DNA from: Rotaria sordida
Lineage: Eukaryota > Rotifera > Eurotatoria > Philodinida > Philodinidae
Assembly: GCA_905250125.1 (NCBI GenBank)
Contig: CAJNOL010001010.1
Coordinates: 1 to 64,000 of the forward strand
Length of the DNA stretch: 64,000 nt
Direction of reading: 5' to 3'
Shown here: positions 38,568-48,866 of the stretch, piece after piece
Numbering within the stretch: position 1 is the stretch's first letter
How the letters are laid out: each line of letters begins with the position of its first letter
Program-made: the position numbers and the translations under genes
Notes under the pieces: generated by a model
Seen by the model: the letters and a program-made list of their open reading frames with translations, nothing else
What the model was told of the DNA's origin: nothing
Database searches by the model: none

Positions 38568-40444
38568 ATGGGTAAAGAGAAAACTGGTATTGACATTATT
38601 ATTATTGGTGATGCTTACTCGGGCAAGTCAACCTTGCTTGAACAATTGATTTACAAATGTGGTGGTGTTGACAAGCGAACCATTGAGAAATGCGAAAAAT
38701 TATCCGCCACTGCGGTTAGTTGTTCTATGCCTATCTAGTTTTATGCAATATTTCGTTGTCTGATAGAGAGATCGACCTCCATTCAAGCATGCTTCAGAAT
38801 TATTAAAATATTATATCTCACAATCAAATATTATCACCATCGATATGGTGTTGAATAGATTCGCGAGTGCAAAGTACAACGTCACTACCATTGGCACTCC
38901 AGATTATCGTGATGTTCTCAATATGATCAAGAATATAGTTCGAGTAAGTCGGAGCCTTTGCTGATTTCTTGCTTGTTTTTAAACTGGTAGTATGCTTGAA
39001 CAAAAATTTTCTTACAGCGAAATGATACGTTTGTAGATTTCTACCATTGACTATTGAAAGAAGATATTGACTGTATCTTTTATCTGTTTGTTAGGCCGAT
39101 TGTGTAGTGTTAATGGTATCTGCATGTATTGATGAGTTTGAGAATTCCATCTCTGAGAACGGTCAAACACGTCAACAAATTTTATTTGCCTACATGTTAG
39201 GTGCCAAGCAAATGATTATTGCTGTGAATAAGATGGATGCTGACACTGTGTCCTACTCCGAAAATCGTTTCAATCAAATCCAAATTGAACTATCTACCTA
39301 TTTAAAACAAATTGGTTATCCATTCGAGAACGTCGTATTTGTTCCCATCTCTGCTTGGAATGGAGATAATTTGGTCACAGTATCGAACAAAACGGCCTGG
39401 TTCACTGGCTCGATCATAGAACGTCAAGAAGGCAATGTTATCTGCAAAACTTTCCTGGAAGCTATTGATACAATTGTTGTTCAGCGTCAACAATTTATCG
39501 ATAAGCCACTCCGTTTGCCATTACAGAATGTCTATAAAGTACGTGGCATTGGAACAGTCGCTATGGGTCGAGTCGAGACCGGTGTATTGAAAACAAATAT
39601 GATTGTTAGCTTTCCTCCATTGAATCTGACGGCTACTGTTCGATCGATCGAAATGTGCTACGAAACTCTCACAGGTGATTAAACGTTCATTCGATCAACC
39701 AATAACATGGTTATTTTTAGAGGCTTTTCCAGATACTATTGTTGCCTTTAATATCAAAAATATTAATGCAAAAGAATTACGACATGGTCTCGTCTGTTCA
39801 GACATGCAGAATGATCCGGCTCGAGAGACTACAACCTTCATTGCTCAGGTAAAATTAGACAAATCCCACTGACAAACCGTACCAATGGTAAATTAGAAAG
39901 TCATAGATCCACTATAGATACTTTATCATGACGTTTTCTTCATCCAATTTATATTGAGAATAACCTTAAATTTGAACGAAAAAATATACTGTTTCGAATG
40001 CAGATAGAACGTTGTTCCTATTGAAGTGAATTGAAAATTTATTTAAGTTGTAACGAAAACATGTAGAGCGTTTCTTTTTTTAAAAAAAAGTAGTTCTCTT
40101 TTATTTATTTTCACAGCACGTCTCGCTTTTTTTCTTAGATTTTTATGCTCAATCATTCGGGTCAAATTGAACAAGGTGATCATCTTATAGTCCACTGTCA
40201 TACGGCACGTTTTGCTTGTCTACTTATTGAATTAATTGATAAAATCGATCATCAAATAAGTGAAATAATTCAAGTGTATCCACAATCAATCAAATCAGGC
40301 GATCTTGCTACAGTGAAAATGATTCCGTTGGAACCTGTTTGCGTTGAAAAATTTGACGATTATCCATCATTAGGCTATTTCATTGTGCGTGACAAGAATA
40401 AAATAATGGCCATTGGCATCATCAACGATGTTGAAAAGGTATGA
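38568..40444 (+). CDS. Divergent eEF1A-like GTPase paralogue
   Basis: Five exons (38568-38714, 38767-38943, 39095-39674, 39721-39848, 40139-40444) encode 445 aa, close to the usual about 460 of eEF1A, and all three domains align. eEF1A delivers aminoacyl-tRNA to the ribosome. The P-loop is kept as GDAYSGKST and the base-recognition motif as NKMD, with SAWNGDN following. The switch-II motif DAPGH is replaced by GTPDY, removing the catalytic His and the magnesium-coordinating Asp, and part of the switch-I region before ITID is shortened. The lysine-rich C-terminal tail is missing (ends VEKV). Domain II ([20 protein letters not shown]) and domain III ([13 protein letters not shown]) are well conserved. 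Since the frame is intact over five exons, I infer a functional paralogue with altered or lost GTPase activity rather than a pseudogene. AATAAA near 40520. Confidence 0.85.
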
Positions 40445-41797
40445 TGACGACAACAGTTTGAGAACAATGATTCGCCTATCTCTATGTTAACCATTGCTCT
40501 GATACAGTTTTTGTCATCAAAATAAATCAAATGTTTTCATATTGATATAATTGACCAACTGACAGACTTAGAAGAAGCAGAAGAGTATCGAAGGATGTGA
40601 GGGTCTTCTTTTTATTCTCAGCCTGTGACGAGGATCATCTATTCCTACAATTCCTCATTCTCGATTGTTTAGTTTATTCCCTTCAATCGTGTAAGATGAT
40701 ATCAATGTAAATATATCATTACAAAGCTGTTTCAATTCGCAGTGATTACTGAAATATCGATTAAATTTTATTCATATAAAAAATGCGACATTGTTGAAGA
40801 TGTTTATAGATAAAATTGATAAGATGTACATTGTCATCTGATATAGTGCCGAATCAGAAAGGAAAATGAGACAAGTGAAATTTTGCCTTTCTATCAACAT
40901 GATGACAAAGCTTGCAAAGGTCGTTCTCATCATGTAATATGATCACTAGAGCGTGAGTGTGTTACTTCTCTTCAAGTACAGTCAAACTCATACCCACATC
41001 CACACCCTCAATAAATCAGGTCTTTCATTATCTTTACTACTAAAGGCCACGAAGATACCTATCGAGTAGAATATCGAAATAGGATGAAAATTTGATCGAT
41101 CAAGTTGAAACTTGCAAGAAGGATTACTAATTTTGTCCTCTATAATTGCTGAAAGTTTTACATCAAACGATCTTTGTTTTTTAAATGTGCCAAAATCATC
41201 CGAAGTCCTGTTCACTCCATATCGTAGAGAAAATAGTACTATTTTGTGATAACGCTTGTCAGGTCAAACTTCAAGATCTCAAACTTTTGATTGCATGATC
41301 AAGCAGCACTAACGTAGTAGTCTTTGAGAAAAAAAAGCCTATTGCGAAGATAGGCGACTTTGGGATCTAACATATCAGGAGAGCAGGACTATAGTAAAAA
41401 ATTCAATAAATAATTTTTCACAACATAGTCATGATTGGACTTGATAGTCGTATAGTCCATCTTAAAATGTATGTCTGGTAAAAATTTCAGAACTCTATCA
41501 CGTACTGGTGAGAAGGTATCGTGAAAACATCTTAAATGAAAAATTGACAAAAAAAAACTATTAAATTGATATAAAGCTATTTTTGATACTTTTAGAGGAA
41601 TTACCATATCTCAGCTAAAACTCATTCTTTAGATCTAAAAATTTGGTCATATACCTAAAACAATTTACTATACAGGATGAGAGAATTTTCATCTAAATCT
41701 AAAATTTTCGATTGAGCAAGTTCGGTCGTGGCTCTCGTGAAGTGACTCTTAGAGTGTAGATAGTGGAATTACTTCAAGTACATTAATTTATTCAATT

Positions 41798-42007
41798 ATG
41801 CAATCTAAAAGAAAAGCAGACAAAAATAAAAAACACTTATTAAATTTAGAACACTTATTTGTTTTAAAATCAATTGATTTGAAAGAATACTTGAAATCTG
41901 CTTCACTAGTGTTCGAAAAAGTTGTAGGACAAAATAAAAACACAAATAATATTGATCAAACAACTGCAGATGTACATTTAGTCGAAGATGAAGATACAGA
42001 CGGTTGA
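41798..42007 (+). other. Short unassigned open frame
   Basis: A 69-codon frame with a Lys-rich start, a middle helix-like stretch (LKSIDLKEYLKSASLVF) and an acidic end (VEDEDTDG). Composition is protein-like, and it sits upstream of a hAT-like element, so it might be a fragment of a transposon protein. No family is recognised and no partner exon was found; it may not be a gene. Confidence 0.2.
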
Positions 42008-42813
42008 ACAAGACTATTAATTGTAGAAAAATGAGCTTATTCAACCTTTTCATATAGCCGATTCATTTCTCTCTTTATTTGAAAGACACCTTAGACTGAT
42101 TCTTATATACGTGATAATGAAAATGATTATGATGTTGTGATCGATCATTAACAAAAGTAATTCTTGTGATAGGAAAAAAAAACTTCTTGAATATAAACCA
42201 TATCATCGTGTTGATCTTCAGTTTTATAAATGAAAAGCATTGCATTCAGCACAAAACAAGTATGTTTACTTTTTAATTTATATAAATAATAATGTTCTCT
42301 ATATTGTTTTAAACTATTAGATAATTTATATTGATTCATTCAATAATCTTTGACTTACAATATATCAATCGAACAATCATAATGATCTAACAAAACTACC
42401 ATACCGTGTTTATGTACAATATCGAATTATTAGTACATAAAAACTAGTATATGTTTATATTTTCTCATTTCAGTCATGTGTGTGTGTATAGTTTTTGAAT
42501 TCTACTTCTAATCATTGTCTGTCTGATAGGCACATTTTTTGATTGTTTTCTTGTTGTACTATTGTAATATTTAGTTGTATGTGATAAATTCTATTGAACT
42601 ATAATACACATAACAAGAACAAACATTTTTGAATTCTATAAATATTTGATTATATATAATATTAGAAATAATGTAAAAAAATCATGTTTTTATTCATATC
42701 TTTTCACACAAATCAAATACATTCATTATTAGTAAAAATCTGTTAGCATTATATCTATAGGATATCACATCCACACGTGGTATTATTTCGTTGCTCATTC
42801 TTACTATCTACTT

Positions 42814-44825
42814 CAGGCTTGCCAAACCTCCTGATTTGACCAGGAGACTCCTGATTTTTGGACTTTTCTCCTGATAGAAAATCTCCTGATTTCAGGAGCT
42901 GATTTCCAACAATTTCTCCTGATTTTTAGTTTTTTTCCTACTTGGTTGTTAGCGATAGTTTGAACCAATAAGGGAGTTAAAAGGAAAAAAGAGAACTATC
43001 GCGGTAATTAATAGTTATAGTAACGAATAAGAAAATACTTGCTTTTATTTCATTTTTCTCTAAGAAAAATCATCAATTACATAACCTAATTGTATACAAA
43101 ATATTTGTTTTACTGGAGATAGCAGAAAAGTACATGTTACTGTCTGGAAAACAAAATCTTGAAAATCAAAAAAGAGACCGATAGACAAAACTTTAAATGA
43201 CCAGCCAAGATGTCTCTCATCTGGAAAGAATTTTGCATTTCGTGGGAATCACGTCGGATCCATTTTAGCTCAGAATAGGACAATATCTTGAATAACATAG
43301 CAAGATTCTTGTATTTCATTTTCATTATTAGTATGGAGTTGCTATAGGCTCATTTGCATTGCTATTTTGTCGTCAAAGTTTGATAGAAATTACAAACATG
43401 AAAAGAATGAATAGATGTATAATACAATAAAAAAAAATGAAGGCACCAATAAAAAAGAAGCAGAAGTAATAGTCATTTCGGTAAAATGTCCATTTAATAG
43501 ATCACAAAAGGCTTAAGAGAAAAATAACTTTCTTTATTAAAAGTTAACTTGTTTTTATAGCATATTAACGGTATAAAAAGCTCATTGCAAAAATGAGCGA
43601 AGAAGCACATGTGCGCAATTCATATAGTGATGTAAGAAACAAAGAATGATCGTCTTTTTTCCAACTCTGGTAAGAGTCTATCGTTCTATTAATTCATATA
43701 CAAGGTATCCCAAAATTATAGGGACCCTTTTATTTTTGGAATTTTTCAACAAAAACGGATAGCTAAGTCAAATTCAAATGGTGATTTGGATAGTCCTTGA
43801 AATCCTCTATCGAATACAATATGGACCAAAATTTTCAAAGAAGCTTTGTGCAGAAAGTCTTTTAGAAAACTGTTTCCTAGAAATTTTGAGTTCTGGAGGA
43901 GTTTAACAAAAAATAGTTTAAATAGAGTCTTTTGCAAGAGCATAAAATTCTGAACAAAATGAGGAGTCGCCCAGCTCTCTACGATGTTTTGCTGCCAAGT
44001 TGTAAGAATTAGAAGAACTCAACAAATTGCATAATTTATCAAAGGACCGCTAAAAAATCGGCTAAAAACATATTTTGTTGGTTTTTCTTATGCGTATAAC
44101 TTTGCGACGAAGCATCATGGATAGCTTGGCGACCCCTCATTTTGCCAAGAACTTTTTTCTCTTTCGGATGACTATATTTAAAAATATTTTTCTCACAGTC
44201 CTCTAGGACCTGAAATTTCAGTGGAACGGTTTTCTTGGAAACTCTCTTCGCAAAGTTTCCTTGAAAATTTTGGCCCATACTGTATTCGATAGAGAATTTC
44301 AAGTGCTATCTAAATCACTACTTGAATTTGACCTAGCTATCCGTCTTTGTTAAAAAATTCAAAAATAAAAGGAAACCTATCATTTTGGGATACTCTATAA
44401 ATACTTTTACTTAAATTTCACAATGGAAAAGAATTTTGACTGATAGATCAGAATAAAAAAGAATCTGGAAAGAATGGAGATAAGAATATTAACTGGCCAA
44501 GTGTATATAATAGATATAACTAAAAAAAAATGTTTTCGTGATTCTTTTCTTCTATATAGCAAAAAACATTACTTGTCATAGAACACAAGTGACAATAATA
44601 TCATTTGTATTAAATTATTGATCATCAAGTAGATAGGAAAGAGATAAAAGTGCTTATGTGAGCGAAAATTCCAATTTTCTACGAAAAAATCACCTAATCT
44701 TCTCTTAACTTCAAATAGAAAACCTCCTGATTTTTCTCCTGATTTATAAAAGAAATTCTCCTGTTAAACTCCTGTTTTTTTAATAAAAAACTCCTGATTT
44801 CCAAAATTTCGATTTGGCAAGCCTG
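42814..44825. mobile_element. 2.0-kb non-autonomous hAT-like element
   Basis: Terminal inverted repeats caggcttgccaaa (left) and tttggcaagcctg (right) are flanked by a perfect 8-bp direct duplication atctactt (42806-42813 and 44826-44833). An 8-bp duplication and a CAGG start are hAT-superfamily features. Both ends are packed with the motif ctcctgattt (about ten copies), in the same orientation at both ends. There is no transposase frame. A second element is inserted in the middle. Confidence 0.9.
43702..44397. mobile_element. Nested palindromic mariner-like MITE
   Basis: The left end tacaaggtatcccaaaatta and the right end (reverse complement tatagagtatcccaaaatga) are terminal inverted repeats next to TA dinucleotides. 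Long inverted homology continues inward (for example ggaatttttcaacaaaaacgg and aattttggcccata/tatggaccaaaatttt). TIR sequence and TA sites suggest Tc1/mariner mobilisation. Non-coding. Confidence 0.8.
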
Positions 44826-45348
44826 ATCTACTTATAATGACGATGTTGGTAAAAACCTTGACAACAATGCAAATAACATTGATCCATTTTATTATATAAG
44901 TTTATCTTTGTTTGTTCTTCTTCTTCCTCGACTTGCTGAGATAGCGATGCAAACTTCAAAAGATAACAAAACATAATGACTTGAGCAAAACAACCAATTC
45001 AGCAAAAAAAAGAGAATGATCTCTATCGAAAAACTAAAGAAATTTCTGTTGTATCTTCAGAAAAAAATATGTTTTAAACATTTTTATATTAATTAAAAAA
45101 GGAATTTGCTTTCTTTCTTGCTTTCACACTGTATTATGATTAAAATAAATACTTTACTAGAAAAAATGTCACAATAGAAACAAGTAGCTTCGTTTTTTCT
45201 TTTTCATTTTGGTTTGTCTTTTGGTAAGAGGCCTATTTTATTGATTCAAGATATCTTGCACATAGAAACATAGACAAAGATAAAAGAATTTTCTAATGAG
45301 ACCAGATAAAAGCAAACGAAAAATAAAAAACAATGAAAACAAACAATA

Positions 45349-46246
45349 TACAAGGTGGTACAAACGCCACTTTACCCAAAAAAAATTGAATATCTCCTTT
45401 AGAGCTCAAGCAAATGAGCTGACTTTTTTATCAATGATAGAGGCATGTACAAGCTTTATATCCATAAAGGCATGCCTAGAGAGACTCTTTGTTAGGTATC
45501 GCTATTGACCTCAATAAGAAAAATTTTATTTTTTCACTGATAGAAAAAAAAAACAGTATACTTAACAGAAGGTCTCTCTAGGCATGTCTTTATGGATATG
45601 AAACTTGAACACACCTCTATTGTTGGTAAAAAAGTCAGCTCGTTTGCTCGAGCCGTGATGGAAATATTCAATTTTTGTTTTGGTAAACTGACTTTTGGAC
45701 CATCCTGTATATGGCCCAAAAGTCACGATACCACAAAAAAAATTAAATATCTCCGCTACCGCTCGAGCAAACGGACTAATTTTTTTGCCAATAATAGAAG
45801 CATGTTCACGCTTTAAGCTCATACGGATAATATTGGAGAGAGCCTTTATAAAGTACCACTAATGATCTCAACAAGAAAAATTTTACCTTTTCACAGATAG
45901 GATAGTAAACAATATACTTAACAGAGGATCTCTCTAGGCATGTCTTTATGAATATAAAGCTTGAACACACCTCTATCATTGATAAAAGAATCAGCCCGTT
46001 AGCTGAAGCCGTAGTGGAGATACTCAATTTTTTTCGACACAGCAACTTTTTTTTCTAACTGTGAAAAAGTAATTTTTTTTGTTGTGGTCAATAGTGATAC
46101 TTAACAAAGAGTCTCTCTAGGCATGCCTTTATGGATATAAAGCGTGAACATGTCTCTATCATTGATAAAAAAATCAGCTCATTTGCTTGTACTATAAAGA
46201 AGATTTTCAATTTTTTTGGGTAAAGTGACTTTTGCGCCACCCTATA
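45349..46246. mobile_element. Cluster of five inverted about 170-bp MITE units
   Basis: Outer ends tacaaggtggtacaaacgcc and (reverse complement of right end) tatagggtggcgcaaaagtc are inverted repeats, each followed by cactttaccc. Inside are five related units: 45349-45525 (+), 45546-45718 (-), 45706-45890 (+), 45900-46060 (-), 46075-46246 (-). Each contains gctcgagcaaa-like, tgatagaggcatgt and ggcatgcctagagagac blocks. A solo unit lies at 59108-59290. TIR type and TA context suggest a mariner-class origin. Confidence 0.8.
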
Positions 46247-46706
46247 TGAAGCAATTCATTTTGAGATTGTATTCATAATCTTTCGTTTTTTTCTCTTCTA
46301 CGAATGACGATCGATCAATAGTGTAATTATTCATTTTTTTTGGACGGATTCTTCGTTTTCATGCCAGATGAACAGAGATTTCATTCGTCACATGTTTTGT
46401 CATTATCATTTCGTCAGTAACAAAACTCTTGAAATAAAAAACAAAAACGAACAAACAAAAGATTGAGATAAGAAATCCTTCAAGTCTTCTATAGTAATAA
46501 CAACAATAAACCAAAAAATAGAAAGTATCAACACGAAAGAAGAAAAAACCAAAATAAAAACTATCTACAAGGAGAAAGAGACGAATTCTGTTTTTGTTTA
46601 TTCTTTCTTTCTTTCTTTTCATCACCATCCAACAAGTATTTAGATTTTTATTTATTCATTCATTTACGAAAAACAGAACACCATTATTATTATCAACATC
46701 ATCCAA

Positions 46707-48866
46707 ATGGACAAAAAGCAATATTCAGAATCAACTGCTAGTGGATCTTCTTCATCGTCCACAACAATTAAACCAAAGAAATCATCAGCATCGTCAACAG
46801 CAACATCAGTATCAACATCAACAATGGGCACAAGTGCTGTGCTTCCGCAACCTACTCGTCGAATTGTTCAAAATTTTCTTCTCGTCTGGCTCGATGCCAA
46901 TATTGACGAGTCAAAGGAAGATTTTCAAAACACATTAAAACATTTACGACGAATTGTAGCATCCATTACAACATTCACCGATACTCAACAATGCTTTGAT
47001 TTTCTTAGTGGCATTACAAAGGAAAAGGCATTTATGATCGTAGCGGGTTCACTTGGACAGAAAATAGTATCAGAAATGGAAGCCATACCACAATTAGAAT
47101 CTGTGTATGTTTTTTGTAGTAATCAATCGTACCATGAACAATGGGCCAATAGGATACCGAAGATCATAGGCGTATACACAAAAATCGAATCAATTTGTAA
47201 AGCCCTAGAAATTGATCGACAACGATGCGATCAAGCTATGATCTCGGTTAGCTTTAATGGTCTCGATCCTCTATTCATGTATACACAATTGTTAAAGGAA
47301 GCACTTTTAGAAATCGAAGATGACGATAGAAAATCTCTCAAAGACCTGACTGAATATTGTCGTGAACAGGATGATATCCTTGAAGATCAAATTAAACAAG
47401 TTGAAAATGAATATCGTAATCATACGCCAATATGGTGGTATACAGCTGAAACATTTATTTATCCGATGCTTAATCGTGGACTTCGACTTATGGATATTAA
47501 TATTATACTCAAAATGGGCTTTTTTATTCGTCATCTACATCAACACATTCAAAATTTATATCATAAACAACAATCTGAGAACATGAACATAGCTACTCCG
47601 TTAAAAGTTTATCGTGGTCAAGGTTTAGCATTAGAAGACTTTGAAAAAATGAAAAAAAGCATAAATCAATTAATGTCTTTCAATAATTTTCTATCAACAA
47701 GTCTCAATCAGAATATTTCCTTTCAAAAATTTGCACGACCAGCAGCATTTAATGATCCCAATAAAGTTGGCATACTCTTCATTATGACTATTGATCCTGA
47801 TATTTGTACAAAATCAAAAATTCCATTTGCTGATGTTAGTCAAGTTGGCTTTTTCGAAGGCCAAGAAGCTGAAATTCTTTTTACAACACATACAATATTT
47901 CGAATCGATAAAATTCAACGAATTCAGGACGATCATACTGATCGTCTATGGAAAGTTCATCTTACCCTTGTGGGTAATGACAACCACGAGCTAAATACAC
48001 TTACAGCACACGTACGCGAAGAGATCAACTTGAAAGCACCAATACGAGGATGGTCTCAACTAGCTTTCATACTTCTTAAAGTGGGTGAACCTGCAAAAGC
48101 TGAAAAACTCTACAAAATACTTCTCCAAAAAGCATCTTCTGATAAAGAGAGATCAGATTACAATCATAAACTTGGTTGGGCATATAATGATATGGGCGAG
48201 TATTCGAAAGCACTTTCATCGCACGAACGATCACTGGAAATCCAAAAAATAGCTCTCCCTCCGAATCATCCCGACTTGGCTACTTCTTACAACAGCATCG
48301 GTGAAGTGTATTCTAACATGGGCGAGTACTCGAAAGCACTTCCATTGCATGAAAGAGCACTTGAAATCCGAAAAATAGCTCTCACTCCGAATCATCCCGA
48401 CTTGGCTCAATCTTACAATAACATCGCTTCGGCATATAATAGTACGGGCGAGTACTCGAAAGCGCTTTCATCGCACGAACGATCACTTGAAATCAAAAAA
48501 ATAGCTCTCCCTCCGAATCATCCTTCCTTGGCTACTTCCTACAACAACATCGGTTCGGTATATTGTAGTATGGGCGAGTACTCGAAAGCACTTACATACT
48601 ACGAAAAAGATCTGGAGATCAATCTGAAAGCTCTCCCTCCGAATCATCCCGACTTGGCTACTTCCTACAACAACATCGGTTCGGCGTATGATAGCATGGG
48701 CAAGTACTCGAAAGCACTTTCATATTATGAAAAAGCGCATGAAATCGATCGAACAACTCTGCCACCAAATCATCCACATATTGCACACTCGAAAAGAAAC
48801 ATTGAAAATGTAAAAAAGAAAATGCAATTGTTTTTTTTAAACCAGAAAATAAATTGGCCTTCTTGA
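46707..48866 (+). CDS. ADP-ribosyltransferase with TPR repeats
   Basis: A single 719-aa frame without introns, unlike almost all neighbours. In order: a Ser/Thr-rich N-terminus; a conserved N-terminal region (residues about 50-170, FLLVWLDANID, VYVFCSNQSYHEQW); an arginine-specific-type ART catalytic domain (about 225-420) with the R-S-E set: Arg in YRGQG (about 303), FLSTSL (about 330) and the EAE of EGQEAEILF (387-389); then at least five 42-residue TPR/kinesin-light-chain-like repeats with the signature MGEYSKAL and LPPNHPDLATSYNNIG. The family transfers ADP-ribose from NAD to Arg on protein targets; the TPRs probably bind the substrate or partner. The target is unknown. The ART domain is followed by a predicted helical linker. 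AATAAA at 48900-48905 is a candidate poly(A) signal. Such genes are numerous in rotifers (established knowledge). Confidence 0.88.
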   Translation: MDKKQYSESTASGSSSSSTTIKPKKSSASSTATSVSTSTMGTSAVLPQPTRRIVQNFLLVWLDANIDESKEDFQNTLKHLRRIVASITTFTDTQQCFDFLSGITKEKAFMIVAGSLGQKIVSEMEAIPQLESVYVFCSNQSYHEQWANRIPKIIGVYTKIESICKALEIDRQRCDQAMISVSFNGLDPLFMYTQLLKEALLEIEDDDRKSLKDLTEYCREQDDILEDQIKQVENEYRNHTPIWWYTAETFIYPMLNRGLRLMDINIILKMGFFIRHLHQHIQNLYHKQQSENMNIATPLKVYRGQGLALEDFEKMKKSINQLMSFNNFLSTSLNQNISFQKFARPAAFNDPNKVGILFIMTIDPDICTKSKIPFADVSQVGFFEGQEAEILFTTHTIFRIDKIQRIQDDHTDRLWKVHLTLVGNDNHELNTLTAHVREEINLKAPIRGWSQLAFILLKVGEPAKAEKLYKILLQKASSDKERSDYNHKLGWAYNDMGEYSKALSSHERSLEIQKIALPPNHPDLATSYNSIGEVYSNMGEYSKALPLHERALEIRKIALTPNHPDLAQSYNNIASAYNSTGEYSKALSSHERSLEIKKIALPPNHPSLATSYNNIGSVYCSMGEYSKALTYYEKDLEINLKALPPNHPDLATSYNNIGSAYDSMGKYSKALSYYEKAHEIDRTTLPPNHPHIAHSKRNIENVKKKMQLFFLNQKINWPS

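Larger units (their letters stand above)
40445..46706. other. 6.3-kb element-rich spacer
   Basis: Spacer between the eEF1A-like and ART-TPR genes. About half is made of identified elements: a hAT-like element (42814-44825) with a nested palindromic element (about 43700-44399), and a multi-unit palindromic cluster (45349-46246). The left 2.3 kb holds unassigned AT-rich sequence and a short Lys-rich open frame at 41798-42007. Confidence 0.6.

Noticed and set aside
38568..40444. eEF1A-like gene as a processed pseudogene
   Set aside because: It has four introns with consistent phases and an open 445-aa frame, so it is not a retrocopy.
45562..46045. Several overlapping open frames on both strands
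   Set aside because: All fall within the inverted 170-bp units and resemble each other only because the DNA repeats; no codon-level signal.
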